DNA of 64,000 nt from Galeopsis tetrahit (taxonomy: Eukaryota > Streptophyta > Magnoliopsida > Lamiales > Lamiaceae). The notes under the pieces were generated by a model that was not told the origin of the DNA, did not search any database, and was given only the letters and a program-made list of their open reading frames with translations. Shown here one piece after another: positions 54,523 through 64,000 of this stretch. Numbering within the stretch: position 1 is the stretch's first letter; each line of letters starts with the position of its first letter. The DNA is taken from contig OY776130.1 in assembly GCA_963675135.1 (NCBI GenBank), positions 21,072,001-21,136,000 of the forward strand, in the 5' to 3' direction. A program made the position numbers and the translations under genes.

Positions 54523-57500
54523 TTATTTTTCCATTTGGCCTGGATCAAGTAACCCTAATTCAGCTGACAATTCCAAGAACCTTGCTTCAGCTAGAGGTTT
54601 GGTCAAAATATCAGCTTTTTGCTTATCAGTGTGGATTTTGACAAGCTTGATATCTTTCTTCTCCACATGATCCCTTATGAAATGATGCTTGATGTCCACA
54701 TGCTTGCATCTGGTGTGGAGTACTGGATTCTGTGAGATGGCAATTGCACTATTGTTGTCACAGAATATTGGCACTTCATTTGTGATGACTTTGTAGTCTC
54801 TAAGTTGTTGCCTGAGCCAAAGTATCTGAGCACAACAACTTCCAGCTGCAACATATTCTGCTTCAGTTGTAGAAGTTGCAACTGTATTCTGCTTCTTGGA
54901 GAACCATGAGATAAGCTTGCTGCCCAAGAATTGACATGTTCCAGAGGTGGATTTTCTGTCAATTCTACATCCTCCATAATCAGCATCTGAATATCCAGTG
55001 AGCTCAATGTTGTCATCAGCTGGATACCACAATCCAAGATTCTCAGATCCCTTGAGATATCTTAGGATTCTCTTGGCAGCATCAAGATGACTCTTCTTTG
55101 GATTGGCTTGGAATCTTGCACACACTCCAACTGCAAATGTGATGTCAGGCCTGCTTGCAGTGAGATACAGTAAGGATCCTATGATTCCCCTGTAGTTAGT
55201 GGAGTTTGTTGACTCACCACCTTCATCAGGATCCATCTTCCAGTTAGTATTCATAGGAATTCTGACTGGCTTGCTTGTAGCACATCCAAATTTTTTGATC
55301 ATGTCCCTTGTGTACTTGGCCTGATTGATGAATATTCCCTTCTTTGATTGAGTGACCTGAAGTCCTAAGAAGAAATTCATCAATCCCATCATGGACATCT
55401 CAAATTTGCTTTGCATGAGTTTGGAGAACTTTTCACACATCTTCTCATTTGGAGATCCAAATATAATGTCATCCACATAGATTTGGACTAACAAGATATC
55501 ATCTCCTTCACAGATTCTGAACAGAGTTCTGTCAACAGTGCCTTTGACAAAACCATGATCTAGAAGAAACTGTGATAAGGTGTCATACCAAGCTCTTGGA
55601 GCTTGCTTTAAGCCATAGAGGGCTTTCTTTAATCTGTACACCTTGTCTCCTTCTTCCTCAAAGCCTGGGGGCTGTTCAACATACACTTCTTCTTTGAGCA
55701 CCCCATTTAGAAATGCACTCTTCACATCCATTTGATAAACTTTGAATCTCATGTGAGCTGCATATGCTAAGAAGAGTCTGATTGCCTCAAGTCTGGCCAC
55801 TGGAGCAAATGTCTCATCATAATCAATCCCTTCAGATTGACAATATCCCTTGGCCACTAGTCTTACTTTGTTCCTTACAATGATGTCATTTTCATTTTTC
55901 TTGTTTTTGAACACCCATTTGGTTCCAATGACATCTTGATGAGTTGGCCTATCTACCAGCTCCCATACTTCATTTCTGGTGAACTGGTTTAGCTCTTCTT
56001 GCATGGCTATGATCCAGTTGGTGTCTTGTAGTGCTTCCTCAATATCTTCTGGTTCCTTTTCTGAAAGAAAACAACAAAACAAAGCACTTTCTCCATGAAA
56101 TCTTCTAGTTTTGATCCCTTCACTTGGATTACCAAGTATCAGGCTAGATGGATGGTCCTGCAACCAAGTCCTTCTAGACCTGATCCCTTCAGGAGGATTG
56201 TCCTCATCTGAGGTTGGATCACTGGACTCATTAAATTCAGGAAAATTAATTGAAGGATCAAGCTCTGGATCATATTCAGGGGTATTGTCCTCATTGTCAG
56301 ATGAGTTGACATTTTCATTGGTTCCCCCTTGAATATTGGATCCATTTACTACCTCAGCATTGCCTGCTTCTTCATTGGTAGTTGTTACCTGGTTTTGAAC
56401 TGGGATTGGGTCAATCAGTTCAACATCACCTTCAGGTTGGTTGGCTCCTGGTTGATTGCCATCAGGTAGGTTGTCCAGTTTTTTATTATCATGTAATTCA
56501 GGCTGGGCAACATCTACAAATACTGTCTCCTTGCTTTGAAGCCTTAGTCTGGTTGTTCTTTATGTTATTTCATCAAGATTCAAGTTTCTATCCCTGAACT
56601 CATTAATAGACTCATCAAACACAACATGAGGTGTTTCTTCCACAATAAGGGTTTTGCAATTGTAGACTCTGTAAGCTTTGCTAATTTGTGAATATCCAAC
56701 AAATATTCCTTCATCAGCTTTGCTGTCAAAAGCTTTCAATTGCTCCTTCCCATTATTATGAATGAAACACTTACAACCAAATATATGAAAGTAAGCAACA
56801 GTTGGCAATCAACCTTTCCATATTTGATATGTGGTTTTACCTTGTCCTTTGGTGATTAAGGACCTGTTTTGGGTGTGACATGCAGTGCTAATGGCTTCAG
56901 CCCAGAACCTTTTAGGCAGTTTGGATTCAGCAATCAATGTTCTTGCCGCCTCTTTCAAGGTCCTGTTCCTTCTTTCAGCAACCCCATTTTGTTGAGGTGT
57001 TCTTGCTGCTGAAGTTTCATGTGTGATGCCATTCTTGTTGCAGTACTCATTGATGTATGCGTTTATGAACTCAGTGCCTTTGTCAGATCTGATCTTGACA
57101 ATACTTAGGCCCTTTTCATTTCTCAATCTCATCATCAATTCAGGTAGCTTGACTTGGGTCTCCTTTTTGTTGAGCAAGAATACTACCCAAGTGTACCTGG
57201 AAAAATCATCAACAACAACTAAAGCATATTTTCTTCCATTTATACTTACTGGGATTATTGGCCCAAATAAATCCATATGCAGTAGTTGAAGAACTCTCTC
57301 AGTTGAGATGACAGGCTTCCCTTTAAATGAAGCTTTGATCTGCTTTCCTTCCTGGCATGGCTGGCATATATGTTCTTTTGAGAACACTTGATTTGGCAGT
57401 CCTTTAACTAGAGAGTTTCTTGCAATCTTGTTGATGGTTTTGAAGTTCAGGTGGTTTAGCCTCTTGTGCCACAGCCAGCTTTGCTCACTTGTGCTTTTGG

Positions 57501-57921
57501 CAACAAGACAAACTTCTTCAGGGGTTTTGCTCCAATCTGCAAAATAGACATTTCCCTTTCTCACCCCTGTTAGTAGCACCTGTTGTGTTGATTTGTTTTT
57601 TATAGTACATTCATTTGGTGCAAATTCAACACAAAATCCTTTATCACAAATTTGACTTATAGACAGCAAGTTATATTTTAGGCCTAGGACATATGAGACA
57701 TCAGTAATTTTGACACTACCAATATTTAATGTACCATAACCTCTTGTGATGCCTTGAGAGCTGTCTCCAAAGGTTACTGAAGGACCCTCCTTTTCTATGA
57801 AATCTGAGAGAAGCTCTTTATTCCCAGTCACGTGTCTTGAACATCCACTGTCCAAGTACCATGCTGTTTTCTTGTTGATGCTTCTCTTCTTCTTGTGGTC
57901 CTTGCAGCCCTGCAAAGTCAA
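54523..57921 (-). pseudogene. pol: Element 3 pol with two stop codons
   Basis: The frame is the same throughout. It starts just inside the gag end and is interrupted by TGA at 56809-56811 (after 'YQIWKG', where element 2 has Arg) and TAA at 56557-56559 (where element 2 has Gln). Protease has DSGCSRHVTG. The integrase zinc domain and core are present, with NGVAERRNRTLKE. The RT catalytic YVDD is near 55480, and the RNase H blocks are intact. Both stops are C-to-T type changes (CGA to TGA, CAA to TAA) and both fall between the integrase core and RT. The copy cannot make RT without suppression. Confidence 0.92.
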
Positions 57922-57932
57922 AATTTAGGTAC
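57910..57932 (-). other. Element 3 gag/pol boundary segment, GT...TTGCAG, 23 nt
   Basis: Minus strand AGG|GTACCTAAATTTTGACTTTGCAG|GGC, written here in parts: donor-like GTACCT, gag stop TGA (57918-57920), acceptor-like TTTGCAG. Pol is in the -1 frame of gag. Removing exactly these 23 nt would join gag to pol in frame. No canonical slippery heptamer is seen. Confidence 0.6.
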
Positions 57933-60391
57933 CCTTTGAGTGTTGGGTCCTAGAGGGTTAGCTGTACCTTTTGGAATCCAAATCAGCCTGATTACTCTGA
58001 TTGACTCAAAGTGACTGACTTGGTTTCCATTTACATCTACATACACAGTTTGACCCTTAAATGCCTTGGGTGATCTCTGTGTATAGGTGTTAGCTTTGTA
58101 AGGTTCAGGAGAGTTGGTAACTTTCTTTGGGACATTTCTCCTGAAGTTACTAGGCTTAGGTGCAGCTTGATAAGACTTTTGAGGATAGGATTTTGGATGG
58201 CCTCTTCCATTTGGCAAGTAAGGTCCAGGCATCCTGAATGTTTTATACCTGTCAGAGGGGATTGGCCTTAATCCATTCAGTTGAGGTTGCCTCATTTGAG
58301 TTGGCCTCTTCTGAACAGGTTTTGGACAACTCCTCTGATGATGATTCAGATAGGTTGGCCTTCCATTGGTTCTACCTTTCTGAACCTCATTCCTCCTGTA
58401 AGCAATGCCTTTAACCTTTTCCTTTGGTATGGGTTTAGGTACATTGTTTACTTGAGTTGGTATAAAACTTCCTTTACCTTTATCCTTGATCAGTGGTTGA
58501 TTTACTTCTATTTCATTTTGTTGTGCCACTGATCTTACAAAAGTCATCTTAGAATTGCTTGATGAAGCAATGCTAAGACCAGGTGAGGGTTCACATGGAT
58601 TATAGCCTAATCCACCCTTTTGAGCAAATGGTCTTTGAAACCCTTGAATCTCCTCTATTGCTTTAGCAGATTTGTTCAAGGCAGACATTTTCATTTTTAA
58701 GCTCCCCTCACTCAATTTTAGAGTATCAAATTCACTTGAGAGATTGTCAAATTTTGCTTGTAGAATTCTAAGATCAAAATCCTTTTTCCTCAAGGCCAGT
58801 TCTTGATCATCAATCAACTTTTGTTGTTCAGAGACTTTGAGAGACATTTCCTCATGTTCTCTCATAATCTGCAGATACAACTCAGTTGATTTAAAGTCAA
58901 ACTCCGGTTCAGGAAGGTTGGGAGTTTGAGCTTTAGAATTCAGTAGCTCATTTTCTCTAAGTGCCATATTGCATACTTCTTGTAGTCTGGTGAAATCCTC
59001 AAGTAACTTCCCAAAGTTGAGTTTCAAGTGGATTTCACTAGATTCATGTGTGTTAATTGAAGAGTTGGAAGATGAACATACCTCTTCATTTTCAAATGCC
59101 ATTTGACAGTCATCATCACTGTCACTGTTGGAAAATAGTCCATCATCAGAAGAGTAGACACTCTCTTCACTTGCTGAATCTCCAGCTACCATAGCCTTCC
59201 TGTTGTTCAGCCTCTTGTCTCTTTTGTTCTGCCTTTCCTTCCTTTCTTTTGCACTGAGGTCAGGACAGTCATACTGAAAATGACCCTTTTTCTGGCAGTT
59301 GTAACACACATCTTCATCATCATTTTTCTTGCTTGAGGACTCCTTCCTCCTTGAAGATGATGGTTCGCCTTTGCTGTATCTCTTTCTGTCAGCATATTTG
59401 TCTTCTTTCTTTTCATCAGGGACTTTGTCCTCTGATTTGGTGTCAGGAGAACTGAATCTCCTTCTGGTTCTGTTGTCTTGGTAGAACTTCTTGTATCTAC
59501 CAAATCTGGAATTGAGCTTCTCAAATCTTCTTGCCATGAGTGCCAGCTCCTCCTTCATTTCTGATTTTGAAATAGATTGAGAGGATCTTTGGATACTTTT
59601 CTTTTCTGTTTCAGCAGCTTTGAAAGCAACACCTTTGCTTGAGGAGGATGGCTCTTCATGCACTTTCTTTCTATTTAAATCAAACTCATATGCTTTGAGT
59701 TCAGAAAATACTTGTTGCATAGGCATGTTGTCAAGATTGCTAGTGTTTTGCATCATGACAGAATATATGTCCCACTTGGATGTGATACTTCTCAGATCTT
59801 TAGGGCAACTTCTCTTTTGGCATAAAACTTGCCAAAAGAGTTTATTTCATTCATGATGTCAGTGAATCTGCCATCAAGATGATCAATAGTTTCATTGGCT
59901 TCCATAGAGAATTGTTCATATTTTTGGATAGCCACTTGAAGTTTGTTCTCCTTAATCTGTTGGGTACCTTCACACATGAGTGCTAAGGTGTCCCAAATCT
60001 CTTTAGCTGTTGTGCAGTGGTATACTCTCCCCATCACTGCATCTGGAATTGTCTGGTATAATGTGTTCATGGCAATGTAGTTCAGGTTGTGCCTTTTTCT
60101 TTCTTCAGCTGTAAGGTCATCTTCATCCTTTGGCAGCAACTCCCTAGGATCTGCTTTCTGAGCATCAGTGAGCTTGGGATTTGCTTTGGTGAATGTGAAA
60201 GGCCCTCTGGTGATGACTTTAAGCATCTCATCATGCTGACAAGCAAGATGTGCTCTCATCCTGATCTTCCAGAAATCATAGTTCTCAATTGAGAACATTG
60301 GCAGTTTGTGATGAGAAATATGGTTGACTTGGTTTGGACCCATATTGTTGATGGTGTTGACAGCATCTCCTGGAACTGCATTGTTAGCCAT
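57918..60391 (-). pseudogene. gag: Element 3 gag with a single-base deletion
   Basis: ATG at 60391 begins a gag closely similar to element 2 ('HHKLPMFSIENYDFWKIRMRAH'). Reading stops at about 59792, where one base is missing in the 'ALKI(L)RS' region compared with element 2. It then continues open from 59756 to 57918. It contains a CCHC zinc knuckle (CYNCQKKGHFQYDC, near 59300-59260), a coiled coil and a basic tail ending 'NTQRVPKF'. Except for this one base the gene looks whole. Confidence 0.9.
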
Positions 60392-60517
60392 TTCAACAGA
60401 TGTAATATAGGATGAACACAGATAAAATTTTCAGAAATTTGGATCAGTTCAGTGACCACAGAAAATTTGATTTTGAAAATCAGTTGGATTTTCAGAAGCA
60501 GTGGTCTATGAACCCCT

Positions 60518-60529
60518 GCTCTGATACCA
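60518..60529 (-). other. Element 3 primer binding site, tRNA-iMet type
   Basis: Minus strand TGGTATCAGAGC lies two bases after the LTR end, identical to element 2. Confidence 0.95.
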
Positions 60530-60531
60530 CT

Positions 60532-62134
60532 TGTTGGTCCTTGGTGGAGTATAACACAAGTGTATGGGGGGGGATGCACTTGTGTATGCAAATTCTTTTC
60601 TTTTTAACAAAACTGGTCTTATCAGGCAGGTTGTCTCACAACTGGCCTGAGTGTGAACTTTGATAGATAATTGTCCTACTGATTACTATTGAGTGATCAG
60701 TTGGCTAGATATCTAAAAGAGTTGCTAAGTGCGGAATGTGGTTGGCCTTTGACTTAAAGAAATACTCCAAGTTAATTTCTGAAAAGACAGTTATCAGGGA
60801 CTTTGTCCAAAACAAATTTTCTCACTTACTAGAGTTTGTTCTTTGAAAATTGTTTGAATATGAATGCAATAAAGAATGCAGTAAGTAAGAGACACACAAG
60901 TTTATAGTGGTTCAGAGACTCAAGCTCCTACATCCACTTTCCCTGATTGAACAGGATAATTCCTTCACAATGGAATTAGCTTGTTTTATAGTGCCAAGGT
61001 GCACTGATCAACAACACTCTCTTAGTGTTTTGATCCCTAGGATAATCTGAGTCCTAGTGCTCAATCTCACTGAGTTAAGACTGTGTTTCACTCTAACAGT
61101 CCTTAACTCCTCACTTCTACAACAAACACTCTCTTCACTAAATGAGATAAGGTTTGAGGTTTGGTTCCAACTAGTAGAGATATCCTTTACAATGAGAACA
61201 GATGTAAAGGCTTAGGATATCTCAATGCTAAGCTAGGATGTTTACAAAGAATGGCTTAGCTAATTTGAAGTGATTCAGGAAACTTGGGATTCTTGTGAAT
61301 AGCTTGGTTTCCTTTGAAAGCTTGATAATAGTTTGATAGCTTGTGGTTGGATTATCAATCCCTTTGATCACTTCTGTATATATATAAGCATATTTGAACA
61401 ACTATCCGTTGGAGAGATAACAATTCAAACATGTCTATCTGCAGCACCATTGAAACGGCTAAGAAGATTGACTTCCTTTTATCCACTGTGTAAAAGGGCT
61501 CTTCAATGGTTGCTTGAATGAATGTGTTGACTTCTGAAAAATGCGGCTGAGATGACTTGTTTCCAAATAAGCACACTTCCCAAGGTTGATTTGTGGCAGA
61601 ATCTACACTCAACCAACGGTCAGATGGGACAAGCTCCCTGAACATTCTTGCTGCTGTTTTAGAATGTTCCAACATTCATTCAATGCTTCACTCTTTAATG
61701 CTCTAAGTCTTCAATGTTTGGTTCAGGCATGATTGGCAATAAATGCTTCATTGAATGTGTCTTCTGTAAGCTTTTGTCATTCAATTCTCTTGATCATTTG
61801 TACTTCAACTGTCTTGATCTTTTGCATTTATGAGCACAGCTTTAGTGTACTTGATCTCTTCAGCTCAGTTGTCCACTTGGTCAGCTGTCATGATGCTTCA
61901 GCAACTTTGGCCTCAAGACTTAATACCTATCAAGCTGTCTAACATTCAACATTGGACAACTATCCTGAACTCTAAAATCTCACAACATTTCTGAGATTTT
62001 TAACTTAAGTATTCTACATACTCAAGTGTTCTGGGACAACTTGCCTGAACAATAACTTGAGCATATCTCAACTAATCTGTACATCATCAATCAGGGGTTT
62101 TGGTATCTAAATCAAAATCATTTTATTCCCAACA
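60532..62134 (-). repeat. Element 3 5' LTR (1603 bp)
   Basis: It carries a U5 hairpin (arms 60555-60565 and 60574-60584, eight-G loop), the shared AGTGGTTCAGAGACTC block near 60906, and a TATA-like TATATATATA near 61377-61386. It is the pair of 47148-48758. Confidence 0.95.
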
Positions 62135-62186
62135 TGTGTCACTACAAAAGTTTGCAAATATATATATTATAGATTATAGATATAGA

Positions 62187-62726
62187 TGACAACAATCTTG
62201 AGAAATTTAGGGGAAAAGATTTATGTGAAAATGGACATATCAAAATACCTAAATATGCATTATTTATATATTTAGGGGAGTAATAGGGAGTTTAAATTGT
62301 TTATGTGTCATCTTCTCATTCATTTTTTTTATGTGTTATCTCCTAATTCATTTTACTTATGAGTCATCTCCTCATTCATTTTATGTGTCAATATTACAAT
62401 GAGTTGTATATTTACTTAAAAATTATTTTTTGAAAAGTTGGACTATCACAATACTAATTATAAGTAAATAATTAATGATATTATTATACTAATTGTCTTG
62501 AAATGAGATTCCATTTTTAGATTTTTTTTATCTAAAATATACTCCATACCCATCTTAATAAAAAAAAATTAGGAGTATCTATTTTTTATTATTAATTATA
62601 TGTTAATTAAATAAATTATTGAAATTAATACATATATTTGAAGTACTGGAATTACGAAAAATAAAGTTTATATAAATTATTCCTACTATTTATAATTGTT
62701 TAAAAATACGAATTATACTCTTTATA
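62187..62726. other. AT-rich DNA beyond the Helitron
   Basis: I see no gene. There are short imperfect repeats of TCATCTCCTCATTCATTTTA-type text at 62310-62385. Confidence 0.4.
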
Positions 62727-62985
62727 CTCTCTCCTTCTACAAAACGTAGTCTCATTGAAATGGACACATATTTAAAAAAAAAGTAAAAGTATTGGTATTG
62801 TAAGGTATTGTAGGGTCCATTGTGAATAAAATGATTGTTTGTAAATAAAGTTGAATTGAAATTTGAGTAATTAAGTGATGGTGAAATGGTGGGGATAAAT
62901 TGACCTTTATCATAAAATGTATGAGATTAAATTTTGTGGACGGACAAATAAGACAAATGAGACAAAATTTTGTGAATTGAGGGAG
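62727..62985. mobile_element. Degenerate Stowaway-like MITE
   Basis: It is 259 bp between TA dinucleotides. The ends CTCTCTCCTTCTACAAAACG and (complement) CTCCCTCAATTCACAAAATT are imperfect inverted repeats that continue into GTCTCATT. Confidence 0.65.
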
Positions 62986-63406
62986 TATAAAGTATATACT
63001 ATGAATATTGATTTTATGAACATTCTGCTGTAATATGTGGGTGATTATCTAGTAATACTTGTATACACTCGCGGGGACAGTACCCCCCTCTATTTCAAGT
63101 AATTTTTAAATTTCAATTCTAACCCGGTTATCTGACCCGTTTGCATTTGGGTCATTTGTAAAAGAAAGATTTCTCTCACAAAAGATAGATCCCACTCATG
63201 CGATTTCAACGCGATTTCAACGGCGACCCCATTTGAAGAGCTTTCTTCTACGGCGACGGCGCTGAGACGGAAGACGGACGGCACTAAGGCGGACGACGCG
63301 ATTTGGAGGTTTTTTCGATTTAAAAGTCGAATTTTAGGGCTTCCACGGGCAGCGGCGATTTCATCTTCTACGACGGGCAGGAGGCGACGACTTCATCTTC
63401 TACGGC
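62986..63406. other. GC-richer stretch, possibly a gene leader or exon fragment
   Basis: From 63180 the sequence becomes CpG-rich, with repeated CTTCTACGGCGACGG-type and TTCATCTTCTACG words (63230-63400). It resembles 5' gene sequence, and it continues after the hAT insertion (63941-64000). No reading frame could be recognised; the window ends too soon. Confidence 0.3.
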
Positions 63407-63932
63407 TAGGGGTGTGCTAAAGGGCCGATCGGGACCGGAATGTGTGCTAAAGGGCGGACCGGAGACCGGACCATAATTAATCCGGTCCGGGTTTGGACCG
63501 GTTGGACCAATTTTTTTTTTTTTTTTTTAAGTTTATGGAAGCAAGAACAAGATTGATGAATTTGAGTATGAAAATTAAAGTGTTTGCTCTTCATTACGCC
63601 AATACGAATTTTATTTACATTATTATTAATGATTTTTTGACCCTAAAAATAAATTAAATATGTTTGTTAAATTATATATTTGCAAAAAATGTAATAGATC
63701 TCAACACATTTTCACAAATTACTTGGTTTTGAAAAATAATTGAGAGTGCATTAGTAAAAAAATATAAAAAAAAAAAAATCCGGTCCAAACCGGTCTGGAC
63801 CGAAAAATTTCGGTCTTGGACCGGACCGTACCAGAAGACCGAAATCCAAAATTTACCGGACCGTAGACCGGACCGAAATCTAACTGGTCGGTCCGGTTCC
63901 GGTCCGATCCGGGTTTTTTTTTAACACTCCTA
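63407..63932. mobile_element. Non-autonomous hAT-type element (526 bp)
   Basis: A perfect 8-bp TSD, TCTACGGC, lies at 63399-63406 and 63933-63940. The ends TAGGGGTGT and (complement) TAGGAGTGT are inverted repeats. Many GGTCCGGT and GGACCGG words lie near both ends in opposite orientation, so the element could fold on itself. There is no transposase. Confidence 0.88.
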
Positions 63933-64000
63933 TCTACGGCTGCTATTGACGGATTTTTAGGGCTAGTGCTGCGATAAGCAACACAAGTCATTTTCTGGCA

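Larger units (their letters stand above)
47148..62134 (-). mobile_element. Element 3: full-length Sirevirus-like copia retrotransposon in the Helitron 5' region
   Basis: It is 14987 bp, with LTRs (TGTTGG...CCAACA) and a perfect TSD TGTGT at 47143-47147 and 62135-62139. The order equals element 2. The LTRs differ by about 13 substitutions by eye plus a 6-bp and a 2-bp length change, so it is young. Gag has one frameshift and pol two stop codons; the third ORF is intact. Confidence 0.95.
41203..62186 (-). mobile_element. Decayed autonomous-type Helitron, interrupted by element 3, a solo LTR and a MITE
   Basis: At the high end the minus strand reads A|TCTATATCTATAATC, the kind of AT-rich TC start seen in plant Helitrons. 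At the low end a hairpin (41213-41231) is followed by CTTACAATAG|T, close to the CTAG|T end. Between them lies a PIF1-like Helitron helicase pseudogene in the right orientation. Taking out element 3 and the two smaller insertions leaves about 5 kb. Both ends are inferred from motif shape, and the end tetranucleotide is one base off. Confidence 0.65.

Overview
The window is nuclear DNA of a flowering plant, most likely a core eudicot; I cannot name the species. It holds one ordinary host gene, a group II calcium-dependent protein kinase (31393-38375, plus strand, eight exons, 516 residues by my reading). Almost everything else is transposable elements inserted into one another. Element classes were assigned from terminal repeats, target-site duplications (TSDs), primer sites and protein motifs read by eye.

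Left block (1-30167, minus strand). Element 1 is an old, broken Sirevirus-type Ty1/copia retrotransposon. Its 5' LTR is at 28757-30167 and its 3' end lies beyond base 1. Its gag gene is split twice. A complete younger relative, element 2 (7141-22069), sits in one break. A 4.6-kb solo LTR (23597-28206) sits in the other and itself contains two Mutator-like elements with 9-bp TSDs (24723-25991 and 26164-27888). Element 2 has open gag, pol and a very large third ORF (1506 codons), with paired LTRs that differ at about 11 positions by eye.

Middle block (30168-41202). The kinase gene has introns loaded with small elements. Downstream lie a tRNA-derived SINE with a 15-bp TSD and an AT-rich degenerate repeat tract.

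Right block (41203-62186). I read this as one decayed Helitron on the minus strand. It has a 3' hairpin at 41213-41231, a helicase pseudogene at about 41480-44060 and a 5' TC end at about 62186. It is interrupted by a Stowaway MITE, a solo LTR and element 3 (47148-62134). Element 3 is another Sirevirus-like element with a perfect 5-bp TSD, an intact 1591-codon third ORF, and a gag and pol carrying only three disabling changes. The last 1.8 kb holds a Stowaway-like element and a 526-bp hAT-type element with an 8-bp TSD.

The most unusual biology is in the three related copia elements. Their third ORF is far larger than a usual Sirevirus env-like ORF, has no visible membrane segment, and in elements 2 and 3 carries motifs that fit the ubiquitin-interacting motif consensus. 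At the gag/pol boundary all three carry a 23-32 nt GT...TTGCAG segment whose exact removal would fuse gag to pol. Near the U5 end of each LTR there is a hairpin with a homopolymer-rich loop whose stem sequence differs between families while pairing is kept.
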